From Progne subis subis (Eukaryota; Chordata; Aves; Passeriformes; Hirundinidae), in NCBI GenBank assembly GCA_022316685.1, contig JAKJHU010000374.1, positions 62,001-126,000 on the forward strand: 64,000 nucleotides of DNA, written 5' to 3'. The first letter of the stretch is position 1. The number at the start of each line of letters is the position of its first letter. The translations under genes were made by a program, and so were the position numbers. The notes under the pieces were generated by a model. It made no database searches. It had not been told where the DNA came from and saw only the letters and a program-made list of their open reading frames with translations. This document shows, piece by piece, positions 1-13,073 of the stretch.

Positions 1-2924
1 TTATCCCAAGGAATCAAGAATGCCTCCTTTCAGGACTGAACTGAATTGATTGTGTGGGAAAAGTTCCCTAGAGATGAACAAAAATGCCTCTGTGTCATGG
101 AATTACTAATAGCCTACTGGCATATATGATAATGAATCCTGAAAGTATAGCAATGGGTAAATGAAAGGAGCATCTCAGAATGAAACCCCAGGCAAGTCGG
201 CTGTAATATGAAGAGTAACCTCAGTGCTGGGAAAAGCCTCTACTTACCATACCTATTTAAAAATCCAAATTTTGTCAGGCAAAGACCCTAGGTGCTCTCT
301 GCCCAGAGCTGTTAGAGCACCTGCAGAGGCTGTGTAGAGCATATGAAGACAGAGAAAGGCATGATTCCAGAATTTCAGAATTAAAATCCTGTAGTGGAAG
401 CCGAGCACATTAAATCATGCACTTTCTGGTTTCTAGAGTCTTTGTATTAGCTATTCTCTACATACTCAAAAACTACCGAGCACCAATGAATAATCTTAAC
501 CCCATGTTAGTGAAGCTTTTATTCATTTATTTCCTTGGTCTTCAAAGCAGCAGATTTCCTGGCAGACCCTTAATTCAGAGGTCTAATCCTTCTTTCCATT
601 TATGTGAATTCTTTGAGGAGATATTTCTGAATACAGAATGCTCTAATTACCCTTTTCTTTGCCCTTACATCATACTCCCATTTCTCTGCTGTTCAGCAGA
701 GCCCAGTTCACACTCTTGAAGCATTCTCCCAGAAAGAGAGATCTTATTAAAAGTATGGAGAACTGAAAAGCAGAGGATGCAAGAATAGCAAAGAACCACT
801 TTGCAAAAAGGCTGTATTTAAAAGGCTGTGAAAGAGCAGGGGTCAGAAGTACAAGAGGAAGATGGCAGGGTTTATGCCTTATGAAATTCGGACTTCGTAT
901 TCTGCTCTTACAAGTTCATTATGCATTTTGCGGCAAAATGTTTAAAACTTACCCATGCCCAAAATTATCCTGTGATCTGCCGGTATTTAAGCTGCTATTG
1001 TTACAGTTCACAAGCAACTACAGAAATAACTGAGTCACCTTATCAAGCTTTGGAGAAGGTCCAAACTACCCTGCACTCTTCTGATTCAGAAAGCCTATAT
1101 ATTGAAAAATATAACAGTAGCATTGATATCTTCCTTCTTTAAACCAATAATTCCATCAGTAATAATAAAGGATATGTTCTGTGGGACCTAAGCTTCTAAC
1201 TTCTAACTAAGGCAATAGCTTCAGATGTTCTTCTTTGGATGCAATAGATGTGTCTTATGACATGTGACTCAGTGTATTAACTGTACGTGGAAACCAGAGG
1301 CACATTTGTAAAACGCTGTTAGCCAAAACACTGAGCATCCCATGTGAACCCACCTCTCCTCCCCAGTATGGGGATCATGTGACCAGCAAAAGGCAAGCTT
1401 TATGTGTTCCAGAAGGAAGGTGCACACTGATGGTGATGCCTTCAGCCTCTGATACTTGTCCCTGCCCCTCAGAGAAATCACAGGCATATATGAAGGGAAA
1501 AAATGAATCAAGTCTCTCAGGAGCACAAAAATAAATCCTACCGGATGATTTCCACCAGACTTGTTAATGTCTGTGCAGGAAATCTGGCAGACTGATCACT
1601 CTTAGGACGTGACCAGCTACACAGAACCATGAAATGTCAGAACTTAAAAACTCCTTAGAGGAACCAAACAGGTACTGTAGGGAATTTTTTTTTTTCCTAA
1701 AAAATGGGGAAGTATTTGGTACCCATATATATTAAAAGCAGAAAATACTGTGCACTTTATAACTTACTTTAGAAGTAAAAATATTACCTTCTTACTAAAA
1801 AAAAACCAAAATAAAACCCACATGTAAATGTGGACTGGCAACACTATTTCACAACCAGAATTCTATCCAAGTTGTGTATTTTAGAATATTCAGGGGAAGT
1901 GAAACAAAACATACCCTAATTACCAGCAAGTTCGTGTTACATAATATTAATTATTATAATAACATTCAAATAAATAGCTCAAACAATGATAACAAAGACA
2001 CAAAGAAAATTATTATTTTGCCAGTAATTTGGTATTGTTAGACTTCACCACCTGACCTGCACAAATTGTGTTCCTACACTTCGAAAAGACACTAAAAGAA
2101 AGTATCTCCCTTACTTTTCTTCTACAGCAGATAATGCTTGCACATGAATAATAACAAGAAACAGCTGGAGTCAGTTCAGGCAGTAGCTTGGGATGCAAAC
2201 AGGGAAAATGCAGCTTCTTGTTACATTGAGTGATTCCTGTTGCAATTTTAATAAATACTTTAATTAGGAAAAAAACCACCAACATCTCAGTTGCTGTATG
2301 AGGCTATTACATTCTTCCTGTTTTGTACACTATAAAAGTATTTGGAAATCAATATGACTCAAGCAGCACACAAAGTACTGAAAATAGAAACACCAGTCGC
2401 TCAGCAGGATACAGCATCCTTGAACTTTCAAATTAGAGTAGTTAAGAAAGTATAATTCCTGTAAAATATGACACTTTCATCCAAATGACACCTTCTTTTA
2501 TAGAGTTCCCAGAAAACTCTTATAATTACCATTATGAAATAGCATTAGGAAAAGCAGTATTCCACTTGGTCAGCATAAGGGACACAATTCTAGAAAAAGA
2601 TTACATGTAATAGCACCTACCAAACCTTATATCCTGTGAAGATTACTGTCCTTTTGTATATCCTGTGAGACACACTATGAAAATGCAAAACTTGCCATCA
2701 AAATGCAATTCGTAAGGAAATGTTCATTATTTTTCTTACTCCCTTATACTTCCATTCAATTTGGGGAAATGTTTCTCTTCCCAGAGTACCTTTCTTTAAC
2801 TTCACAACACCAACTGCTTAAGTAAAGTTGTTTTTTTAGGGCCATCCCTACTGTCATGGCTACATTTCTGTATCACTCAGTCTCATCTGATTCTCAGATT
2901 TGGTCACCACATTTCAGCATGTCA
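1..2924. other. Flank beyond the candidate gene end; no supported gene
   Basis: AT-rich sequence with only short chance frames. The one item of note is a 65-bp open stretch at 953-1017 on the minus strand with a good acceptor and a strong donor, treated under findings. No recognisable transposable element was seen. If the poly(A) site near 2925 is the gene end, this is downstream intergenic DNA. Confidence 0.5.
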
Positions 2925-3275
2925 GCAATAGTCTAAAATTCACCTTTATTAAAAAGCTTCCATCAAGAAGATTTGATTCATCATTATAGGACCATAAAGC
3001 AACACATGGCTTGGAGGAAGATGAAAATCCCAGAGTCTGAGTTTACTCAGTGGAGGCTTGAGAGATGCTGGGTGGCTAAGAAGGAGAATAGAAGGGGACA
3101 CTCAGGCTTGCTGAGGCAGGAACAGCACTGTATTTATGAAATATTCCTCCTACTGCTTTATCCCATGGACTTGGATGCTTTTCTTGATAGCCAGATTGCA
3201 GCCAAAGGCTGCCGCCATCAGCCGTGCGCTGCTCCAGCCGCTTGGGGGAACCACAATGGGGATTCCAGAGGAATT
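2925..3275 (-). CDS. Candidate terminal exon of an unrecognised host gene (coding part 3150-3275 plus 3' UTR)
   Basis: On the minus strand a good acceptor (pyrimidine tract ending ctgtttcag, AG at 3276-3277) opens an exon that reads in phase 0 for 41 codons to a TAG at 3150-3152. The peptide contains IPIVVPPSGW and LMAAAFGC, and the coding stretch is clearly more GC-rich, with CpGs, than the sequence around it. About 200 nt after the stop is a canonical AATAAA (complement at 2945-2950), followed by a GT-rich stretch, so this looks like the last exon of a gene with a short 3' UTR. A second frame of the same exon is also open, for 76 codons from an upstream non-ATG start at 3306 to a stop at 3076, and is the main alternative. 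I do not recognise the protein. The exon call is inference from splice, codon and poly(A) signals only. Confidence 0.5.
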
Positions 3276-5397
3276 CTGAAACAGAATTTTTTTCACACCT
3301 CAACAAGAGACACTAAATGTAGAATTTCTTGGATCTCCATTTTTATTTTATCACATAGCTCTTCTCATAATACATTCTTAGAGAGGTGGTCAGAGTCCAA
3401 GGTTAAATTATAACAGACACCAATCATTCATTCCACACAGGGAAGTTTCTGCACCCTGTTGTATCTTTAAAACTAAAGATGTATCCTTTTCAAGAACAAG
3501 TAGCAATAGTACTTCATCCACTGAGTCTGCCTCAGCTTCTTTAAGATCACCCCATAAAGTTAAATTATAGTTTTGCCCTCTAGCCTCAGTTCAGATTTAA
3601 ATAAAACCATATAGTTCAGATTTAAATAAAACAAAATATGTCATGAGAACCATGGGACCTATAACATGCTCAAGTGCACAGTGAAAGCTAATTTAAGTGC
3701 TAGAAATTAGGTGGAAAAGTGATCTTGAGTTTTATGGATATTAAAGAAAGGCATTATTTCTGAACATACCAGCTTCATAAAGGTAAATTCATGTTTTGTA
3801 ACAATCCAGCTCTTAATATCCATATATCATGTCAATATACAAAATGTCAAGAATAAAGAATACAAAAAAATGCTAAGACTGAAAAAGAAAACCATTCAGA
3901 GGACATTGGATATATTACTTTAAAACTAAAATAACTGGGTTGTATTTGTCATCCACTTTCCTCTCAGTAAGACGGTAGGGAAAATCTGAAACACTGATCG
4001 GACACTTAAGCTTAAGCACTCCCTAAAAATGATATTCATGAAATACATATGTGCTAACATGTCTTTATCTTGTAAGAGGAGTTCTTGCAACGCTATTGTT
4101 CACAAATGTCACTTCTGTAAAATTGCCACCCTGACGTGCAGGCTGTTTTCCTAAGACCAAAAATAACTTCTTCCGTCTATACTTAAACTAAACAGTTTCA
4201 ATCACATTTCAGTTAAATAGCTTGTCTTCTTTATTTAGACTGTTTTTTCAATATATTTGACAAAGTGGCCTTTACATACTGATCCATTTACTAAAGATGA
4301 AAAAAACCCTATACAACAACAGTCACCTATTATTGTTCATTTACTCAGTAATTTCAGAGAGAGCTGAGTCTCTGTATGTCTCTGATGAGTCAATACAGGC
4401 TCACACACAACTAGAATTTTATCAAGAGAGATGTTACTCAAATATTTTTTTTTCTGAAAATATAGCAAATCCACAGTTTCAGAAGATCATTTTAAAAGGT
4501 GACAAAATGTGCAAGAAGTCAACAGATGCAGCTTCTGTTGCTGCAATAGTATTATATATTGATGACAGATTTCAATATTCCAAACTTCTAACAGCTAATA
4601 AACCACTTTTATCAAAGTAAATATCTATTTAATATTGTCATTTGTTTAAACTAACGATTCGGGTGACCCTAAAATGCTTTGAAGTATATGCATTTAGCAT
4701 GCAAGATTCTCTTGCTTTCAGCCATGGAAGAAATCTCACCATCCAACATGATGTACCAAAAAGAGTAAAAAAAAAAAAAGAACCAACTAACAAAACAAAA
4801 CCACAAGCAAAACAAAACTTAGCAACACAAAAGTATAAGTAATTTTTCTCAGTACTCCACTGAAGTGATGAATGGATAAACTTTAAGAAAATATGAACAT
4901 AAATTCTCCATGCAATTTTGAGGCAGATGCAGTATTTTTATCTTCTGACCCTGGTTGCTCCAACTCAACAGAATATGCAAATCTAATAATTTTCAAATAC
5001 CTGATTAGTCCCATGAAAGGAAACAGAAGTATCACAGGTGTAACTTGTACCACATGTAAATGGTCTGTTGGATCAGAGCTCCCACACAGTAACATGTAAG
5101 AACAACTGTGAAATCTTACTGAATAGTTCAGGACCTAAAAGGCAAGATTTTGACATTTTTTTTAAACTCACCAGGAAAACAACCAAAAATTCTGAGAACT
5201 TGTATGGCAGTCAAAGGAAAAAACATCTTCCATATTGGAAAGTGAGTATGTAATTTTATTGGAGAAGCAAACAAAATAAAACTTGGAAAGTTAATGAACT
5301 GATAACAATTAAGTACAGTCCTTAATAAAGCCATGCACCTGTGTGTACACACTTGTGTGGTCCAGGTAAGATAAGGCATTTATGACTTCTTTCTTAC
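3276..5397. other. Probable intron; nothing else supported
   Basis: AT-rich and without a long frame that looks coding. There is a short local duplication at about 3592-3632 (two 18-bp copies separated by a few bases). No repeat family was recognised. Confidence 0.4.
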
Positions 5398-5447
5398 ATG
5401 GACTCTCTTTGCCAGATGGTATGTAAACTCATCCTGTAGCTTTTCAT
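5398..5447 (-). CDS. Weak candidate internal exon (50 bp)
   Basis: On the minus strand a CAT|GTAAGA donor (GT at 5396-5397) ends a stretch that is open from an AG at 5448-5449. The reading starts with two bases of a split codon and then gives 16 codons ending on a complete codon, including LQDEFTYHLAKRVH. The acceptor has only a modest pyrimidine tract. Frame and orientation agree with the other candidate exons, but a 50-bp open frame next to a good donor can arise by chance. No function is proposed. Confidence 0.25.
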
Positions 5448-6176
5448 CTAGTCAAGGATTTACAGAATACTCTACATCCGGCTCTCAAGATTAGCAGGAA
5501 ACAAATTATCTTTATACCTCTGCTGTTTTTTCCAAAGTTAGAAGTAAACAAATAAGAGGTTCAGATTGCTAGGCAATGAGAACACAAACACTGACTATGT
5601 AGATGACACAAGTTTTACTATCTTATAAAGTACAGGACAAGAGCAGGAACGCAACCATTAAATTGGTGGAACACCACGTTAACCACAGCACAGGGTACTA
5701 ATAAGAACTCATCAGAACGGAGACAGGCAAATCCAGTGATCCAATTGCAAAAAATATGCTTCAAGCTGGCAGAAAAACAGGAAAAGGATGATAGAAATTT
5801 CTGGGAATGGAAAACTTATTTACATTAGCAACAAAAGTAGCCTGGCTTGCATAGGACTGCAATACAATGGCAATTAGGGAATAAAATTGCTCTTTAAATG
5901 TCAGAGGAAGCATTACAGAAAAGTCTTGGGATGAAAGATAACTCTTACACATACACAAAAATAAGGAGGGAAGACTTTGTAAAGAGATAAAATAAAAAAG
6001 TTAACTGTTCTCAGAGCACAGATACTGGTCAAAAACATAGTTGCAATAGCAAAGGTAAAACACCCAAGTATAATAAAGTTGCATATAATAATGACGCAGC
6101 TCAAAATGTCTTTCAGTTTCATTCCACAATTATTATTTTTTCCCCTAAGATGACACTTTTTTCAATATCAAATCCT

Positions 6177-6855
6177 AAAATGGTATGGCTCGGAAGGGAC
6201 CCTAAAAATTATCTAGTTTCAAGGCCCCTGCTGTGGGAAGGAAACTCCCACCAGCCCAGGCTGCTCAAACCCCATCTGACCTGACCCTGAACATCTCCAG
6301 AGATGAGGCATCCACCTGTGCCAATGCCTCATCACCCTCATAGTAAAGAATTTCTTGATAATATCTTATCTAAATCTACCTTCATTCCATTTAAAACCAC
6401 CTCCACTTGTCCTGTGACTACATGCCTTCATCAAAAGTCCTTCTCTGGCTTCCTGATAGGCCCTGTTTGGATACATGAAGGCTGCAATAAAGTCTCCTTG
6501 GAGCCTGCTCTTTTCCAGGCTGAACATCCCCAGCTTTCTCAGCCTTTCTTCATAGGAGAGGTGCTCCAGTTCTATGGCAATTTTTGTGACTCTGCGCTTG
6601 TTCCAGCAGACCCCTGTCCTCCCTGTGCTGGGAACCCAAGTGCTAGATGCAGCCCTGCAGGTGGGGCGTCACCAGAGCAGAGCAGAGGGACAGAATCCCC
6701 TCCCTCCCCTGATGACCACGCTGATTTTGATGCAGCCCAGGACACAGTTGGTTTTCTGGACTGCATCCAGCTCCTAATCCAGCAGTACTCCCAAATCATT
6801 CATCTCCGGGCTGCTTTCAACCCATCCCCTACCCAGCCTGTATTTGTGCTTAGGT
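6177..6855 (-). mobile_element. CR1 LINE 3' fragment
   Basis: The plus strand reads as the reverse complement of a CR1 3' end. It begins with the characteristic run of a short tail, 'ggaagggaccctaaa' and 'catccacctgtgccaatgcc'-type text, and ends near the 'cccagcctgtatttgtgctt' segment. The element is 5'-truncated, as most CR1 copies are, with small internal deletions and many substitutions. The open frames at 6303-6899 and 6572-6799 lie inside it and are repeat-derived, not genes. Confidence 0.9.
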
Positions 6856-7500
6856 ATTTATATGTCAAAGTATTTGTACGCCAAAATAGATTCATGTAAT
6901 CAGCACAAACATTCAAACACATAGCCATACCAGCTGCAGCAGTAAATAAGCTAAAGTACCATGGATTTAATTATTACAGTATACTATTTTGCTATGAAAA
7001 TAATTAAATGCTATACTAGTAGCCTCTAAGATAAAAAACCCCTTATTTACTATATAATTTAGTAACTCTTGAATCTGATTACAAAACCAGAATAACAGTA
7101 ACAAAAATACAGCTCTTGAATAACTGGGGGCAGGAGGGAAAATCCTTACTTCGGTAATGAATTTTAAAATGTGAGTTGTTAATATTTTAAACACAGAAAA
7201 TGGAAAAAGGTCAGAGAGGTCCAATAAGTAACCCCTAACTATATACTGAAGTCTCCAGAAGATTCCATTTCAGACTAGGTGTCAGGATAGATATCTATTA
7301 GCAATAAGAAGTGTTATTCCAACATCTGAACTATTTTAGATCTAATGAATCAGCAGGAGAAATACATACAATGTTGATACACCAGCCAAAACTTCTCCTC
7401 TGGGAACGGCATACAAAAAGCGGAACAACTCCTTAAATATTCACTGTTGAGTAAAATATTCAGAACTAAAATATAAAGTATTGTTCAAAATAGCAAGGCT

Positions 7501-7821
7501 TCACAAAATGAAACCGGAAGTATAGCAGCTGTCATAATAGAAACTCATATGAAATCTCTTTGCTGTCAGTTTCTGTGAAGAAATACAAACTTTCTTGACC
7601 AAGATTTGGATAATAACCTTGTGGACCCTCTTAGCCACTCCTATCTCTCCAATTACTGCATTTATTTCCCTGCTCTGCAACAATGGTATTACTCTTTCTT
7701 TCACACTTGTGCCCACAGTAGTTGGTAATGCAAATAATTTCCATAAACCAAAGGTTTGAGGTGTCACATAAACCATTCCATTATCGGGATAATCATACAC
7801 GTTCTGAATTGTAAAATTCAT
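7501..7821 (-). other. Unexplained protein-like open frame, possible exon or decayed retrocopy
   Basis: A 106-codon frame on the minus strand reads in a protein-like way over its first ~65 codons, with NVYDYPDNG, VTPQTFGLW and a basic, helical-looking end. It may start after an acceptor at about 7804 (tttacaattcag). No convincing donor follows: the best GT after the coding-like part is gttatt. I do not recognise it and see no transposase or retroviral motif. It could be a host exon, a fragment of an old retrocopy, or chance. Confidence 0.2.
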
Positions 7822-10103
7822 CTATTTTAAAAAGAAGCATATTTCTACTTGCTTCTGAAAGAAGTAAAAAAATCTTTGCAGCATAATTACTAATAAACAA
7901 TTGTAATCCATGCAGTTTCTGTGTGTGTTTATTGGTAGAGTATTTAACCTATGTGCTGCTACTGGAAGAGACGCAAGGGACTGTGACAACAACCTCTGTA
8001 GATGAGAGCAAGCATTCCTGCTTGCCAGCAGAAGCCAGCTCCTCGTCCAGCAGCAGCACGCAGCTGGCTGGCCTTGGCATATAGTATACAGCGAGGTCAT
8101 AACCCCCATGCCTGCACCAACAAGCAGCAGCACCAGGTACGACAGCCCCTCCTGAGGTACCAGGCTGTGCTTTACTGGCTTACTCCAAGAGTTCTGTGTT
8201 TTCAGAAACAGCAATAAAAGCTCTTGTGACAGCAGGATCACAGTTTAACATCTGACAACGGACTCAAGCTGAAAAAGAGGAATTCAGGATAATGCTGTTC
8301 TTCAGTCATTTTGATGGTAAATATGTAGAATCCAAAGACTCATGGAAAACATGGGAAAAAAAAATAAAAAAAATAGCAAACAACAGAGCACTGATTATTC
8401 CAAAAATGAAAATTCCAGCCTGCTCCAGAATTAGACTACACTGTTGAGTAAGATTGGTCCATAAATATTCACCATTAAATATACTTAAGTAAAGAAAGAT
8501 AGTATTTGTCTTCAGCTTTGTCAGGAAAGTGTTCAACTCCATCCTAATGAGATGTCCAAGAGCAATGTGTAATATAGTCAAGAACTAAAAAGACAAAGAT
8601 GTGATTTTAAAAACAGGTATTGCTCTGAGAGAAAGACTGAGTAAGATTCCATTTTGCAAATTAAACATGTAGAATAGTAATATGAGGATAAGTCTCTTCA
8701 CCATTCTTTTAAATGTTTCATATGGCCTTTTAGGCTAGTGTTTTCACTGCCTTTAATGAAAGAACATGTAGGTTGAAGAGAATAATACCTCTTCTTAACC
8801 TTCAAAAAACCAGAATTGCACTGTTCATGGCATTCAGGGCTTATGAAAATTCAGAACCTAGCAGCTGTTACAAATGATAAATTCTAAGTTATAAACCAGC
8901 ATACCTAGTTATTTTCCAGTAAAGAAAGTGTACTCAATCTCAAGTTTCAGAACTGCTTTGAAACTAAAAATGGGCCAGAGGCATATGTCAGTTTGTTTGT
9001 TTGCTTTATATTTTAATTCATTTACTTACTTAAAATCTGTTTTGTGTGTCAACAAAAGCTTGAGGGGTGGGGGAAGAATTTCCAGTAACTGAGTTTATTT
9101 TTGCAATAAATACCATCTTTATTCTTAACACAATTTTACTCAGGTTAACAATGCCATTGTTTCTTCATCCTCCCCTCAATACTAGCCTCTAAAGTGATTA
9201 TAGCTAGATAATGAGTTTTAAAGGCTAGAAAATTCAAAGACTTTGTAAGAGGGGGAAAAAACAAGACTATTTGGTTTTTCAGTAAAAGGATGGTATTCAC
9301 AGATTTTTTTCCATGTAAAAAAATTAGCAATTTTATATCTCCACACAATCCTGTGCTCATTACCACAGAAAAAGCAACATGATAACTATTAGGTAGTGTA
9401 GCATCTTACTGTAATTGTAATGAAAACTCCAAATACAATTACATTTTGTTTTTATCCAGACTAGGTTAACCCGTACTTAACAGTGTGGCTTACCCACCAC
9501 ACAGGTTGCTGAAGTGATCTTTTTCAATAGAATTTCTGATGAGGACTCAGAATAACATTTACGCTGACATGTCTCAGACATTTGACTGGTACAAACATGA
9601 GTAGCTAAAATTGAATAGCTAAAGTGCCTTGTAACCACTGTTTCATTAATATCACTTCTCCATCATATCTTGTAAAGTTATTGCAATGCTGCACACAAGT
9701 GTAGCCAATTACATATTAATTTTATCATGACTAACAAATCTGTATCACGGCTTTTGCTTTAGACATACAATATATTTGAAGTGCAATCCAGGCAAGATAC
9801 TTACACAAGCAATTTCCACTGCTTTTTCCCTCCTTCATGTAGTATCCATATAACAGGCAAACATTTCATCACTTTTATTTTTCCAAGGTTCCTACCATAG
9901 ACCATAATTTAGCCACAGCAGACAAGACCTGCACAGGATGCAGAAAATACTAGATGCTCTGGAAAGTGTTTATTATTTGTAACAACAATTTGGTAGAAGG
10001 ACAATAATGACAGATTTACATGTAGATGTATTCAACCTTTTTCATATATTTCTTTGGGAAATAGGATCTGAAACAGAACTCAAGGAATAGATCCAAATGT
10101 TCC

Positions 10104-10144
10104 GGGGGGGGGGAGAGGGGGAGGGGGGGGAAAGCAAAAAAAAG

Positions 10145-10180
<36 letters not shown>

Positions 10181-10210
10181 GAAAAAAGAAAAAGAGAAAA
10201 AAAAAAAAAA
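10104..10210 (+). repeat. Long purine tract, G-rich then A-rich
   Basis: About 107 bases that are almost all purine: G runs of 10, 5 and 9 at 10104-10131, then an A tract of roughly 40 bases broken by single Gs, with one C at 10135. It carries no gene. Such tracts are also prone to sequencing and assembly error. Confidence 0.85.
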
Positions 10211-12327
10211 CTACTGTATTCTTCTTCATAAGCTCTGGCCCCAAGACTAAAGAGCCATCCTCGCTCCCAATAAAAATGAATGAAGAATTCTCTGATCTTC
10301 CTAAGCCAGCTTTTGTTCTTTTCAGAAACTTTGCAATAGAAAGATTTGCATTACAGTCTTCTTTCCTGAAACTTTTTCATTTTCTCCTTGGAAAAAAAAG
10401 AAGTCTTAGATTTTTCTTTTCTCTATAGAATAGTGACCTCTGCAGTCAGACTCTGCAGAGCCTTTAATGCTGTTCTTTAATCTCTTTCTCAGTGTCACAG
10501 ATTTTGGGAGGTAAGGGTGAGGGGATGGAGAAGAGTGGAAACAGGAAGAAAAACATAAAAAAAGCAATCAACCTCTCAGAACTCTGATATCAAGCGTTTC
10601 AAATGCAGATAGTTCCCCCTCCTTTTCTTTGGCTACAGAATGAAAAATGGTCCCAGATTTGGAGGAAACAAAAACAAAGCCATTGCCAACAAAGGAACCA
10701 TGCCACCAGCACTGAAAGAAATTTAATGCTGAAATGTTCAGAGTTGACCCCATTCTGTAGAAAAGGATCCTGAACCTACTTCAGATCACTAATTGAATCA
10801 ATAGTGGGATGATGCTGCCCTCTCTAGTGCATTAACAGAAGTTCTGCATACAAGACAGGTTTTTTGTTTAGGGTTTTTTATTTGTAGAAGAAAAAGCATC
10901 AGCTGCATCCAGTTTCAGTTACTTCACTTCAAATGTGCACAAATTGAAATTAATTCAGGGAAAAGCAGCAGCATGAAATAACATTCAGAGAACAACATGA
11001 ACTAAAAGCTGAAAAAAAAAATCTAATAATAGAATTGATTAAGGGCATATATTTCACAGTTTGATACATTCAGAAGACCATTACAAGAGGGTCTGTGCTC
11101 CGTGGCCTTTTTCATGGTAAAAGACCAAAAAAAAGACCAAATTGCAGTCAGAGAGATTTAGTGTCAGAGCTGGAAAGAAAATTCGCCTTAGTAGAATGAA
11201 CAGAAGAAACTTAAGAATCTCTGCCACTGGGAAATGCAAACAATACTTGAGAATTATTTCCTGGAAAAGGCTTAAGCATGAATTTCCATGAATTTGCTTT
11301 TGCTCTCCTGCTTATCACTTCAACCATAAATTCAAAAAGACAAATATAGGTAGTGTGCTAGTGAGGCCAGCAATTACTTCTTACTTGCCACTTTCTCCAT
11401 TTCACTGCGAGAAGCATGCAAATGTAAGGTAGCTTCCAGAACAACTCGGGCAGTTAACCATAGGTATTTTCACATGCAGCACAAAGACTCTATCTCATTG
11501 CTTTGCATCACCTCAGGCCAGACCACTACATGTTGCACCCAAAACATGTGCAGCCAGCTACTCCTGTATCTACAGAAACAATGATAAATAAACTTTCTGT
11601 AGTAATGCAGAATTAATGTGAATCCAGCAACACTGTGCAGGATCCTGTTTGTCATCTCCTTCCTTACAATTTTCTATCTAAGCAGGCAATACAAGAAGCC
11701 TTCCCAGATTTAGAGAGTGGGCGAAGAAGAAAGGGATTTTGGAGAACAAACAGTTCAAACTCCCTGCTCAAGGTTTTACACTGTCAAAAATTGCTTGATC
11801 AGTGTGTTCAACAAGTTTGATCACTCCCAAGCTGATTCAAAGTCTGGGTCTGTCATGACAGAACAGTAAATAAAAGTTTGCTGAATAAATTAAGGATTTA
11901 ATCAATAAATTAGAAATTATTTATTAATATGCCTTATGAAGAATTGAGTCATTATGAGAAATTTATCTCCCCCAAATCAGTGTGCATTTTCATATGTACA
12001 ATAATTCTAGATGCATTTGATTAAATGAATGACCAGTAGCTAAAAGAAAGAAAAACAAACTATACTGTAGTAACTACATAGTGAAAGCAAACAATCAAAC
12101 ATTCCCACAAAACGCAGCGGAAAAAGCAGCACCACAAACAGTTGTATTCACAGACTGGTTTTTAACATCAAGATCATTCCAATACCGTAATAACCATTTG
12201 AGCTTAAGCAGCCCATCTTACAAGTATAGGAAGGTGCAAAGTATGAAGTGATCACAAAATAAAGGCACTAACTAGGCATTTGTTCATGACTGTGTTCCCC
12301 ACACAAACAGGCCAAAAAAAATCCACT

Positions 12328-13073
12328 TGTTGGGAGTTAGGTTTGTTCCTTTTCTTTTTTTTTTTGTCTTAAAGAATTTTTCCCCGTAAGTTGCTAAGAG
12401 ACTAGGTACTGGTGCTTAGATGGTGCTTGACCAACACAAAGGAGGAGGAAGATCAAACGAGTTTTGTGGGAGGAAAAAGACAGGGCTGGGGGAGCTGTTT
12501 GCTCTGGGCATCGGAGAGGACGGTCAGACTGCTCTTTGCTGTGGGAGGAGTCCACTGTCAACAGAAAGTCTGGTCCTGGAAGATCCACCATCATCTGCTC
12601 GTGTGCCCAGGAATTTCGAGCTCCACCTGCCCTGCTGGAGCTGGGCCAGCCCTGTCCGGCCATTGAGGCTTCTCCAGCACTGCTCTTTGTGCTATGCTGT
12701 AGCCCCGCACCCTCTGCCTGCCAGCCTGGGCAGCAGCTCGTGTAGCCTCGCACCCTCCAGCCACCAGCCCAGGAGTTTCCACCATTCCAGCTTGGTGCTC
12801 TCGGGGTCCCAAGAGATCAGACTGCCCCAGACTTTGCAAAACAAAGCTCCTCGAGGTTCCTGGTTCTGTTTTTATCAATGCTGTAGTTGTTGTTGTTTGT
12901 TTGCCTTGTTATATTTACTAGTAAAGGACTGTTATTCCTTTCCCCATAGCCCTGCCTGAAAAGCCCCTTTAATTTTCTAAATTATAAAAACTTGGAGGGA
13001 GGGGATTGGAGTTCCCCATTCCTAGAGAAGCCCTGCCCCTCCCTAGCAGATACCTGTCTTTCAAACCAAGACA
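12328..13073 (+). mobile_element. Solo LTR, ERVL type, related to the provirus LTRs
   Basis: The element begins tgttggg and ends caagaca and aligns along its whole length, on the opposite strand, with the two LTRs of the provirus at 16222-23690. Shared landmarks are the 'gtaagttgctaagagact' start region, the 'ggggtcccaagagatcagactg' block and the 'acctgtctttcaaacca' end. It is clearly more diverged from both proviral LTRs than they are from each other. The flanking 5-mers, ccact and ctgct, differ by two transitions, as an aged 5-bp target duplication would. No internal sequence flanks it, so it is a solo LTR left by recombination. The overlapping frames at 12394-12959 are not genes. Confidence 0.85.

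Larger units (their letters stand above)
6856..12327. other. Probable intron; one odd open frame and a purine tract
   Basis: AT-rich sequence with no recognised repeat family. It contains the unexplained minus-strand frame at 7501-7821 and the long G/A tract at 10104-10210, both listed separately. A 20-bp splice-bounded stretch near 11394-11413 was considered and rejected. The remaining frames are short and look like chance. Confidence 0.4.

Noticed and set aside
2973..3413. 146-codon plus-strand frame
   Set aside because: Antisense to the candidate terminal exon, with no splice or start context of its own.
6303..6899. 198-codon open frame on the plus strand
   Set aside because: It lies almost wholly in the reverse complement of a CR1 3' end.
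11394..11413. 20-bp stretch with good acceptor and GTAAG donor on the minus strand
   Set aside because: Too short to judge and the donor context is ordinary; chance is the simpler reading.
12420..12959. 179-codon frame and four overlapping ones
   Set aside because: All fall inside the solo ERVL LTR at 12328-13073; LTRs are GC-rich and give long chance frames.
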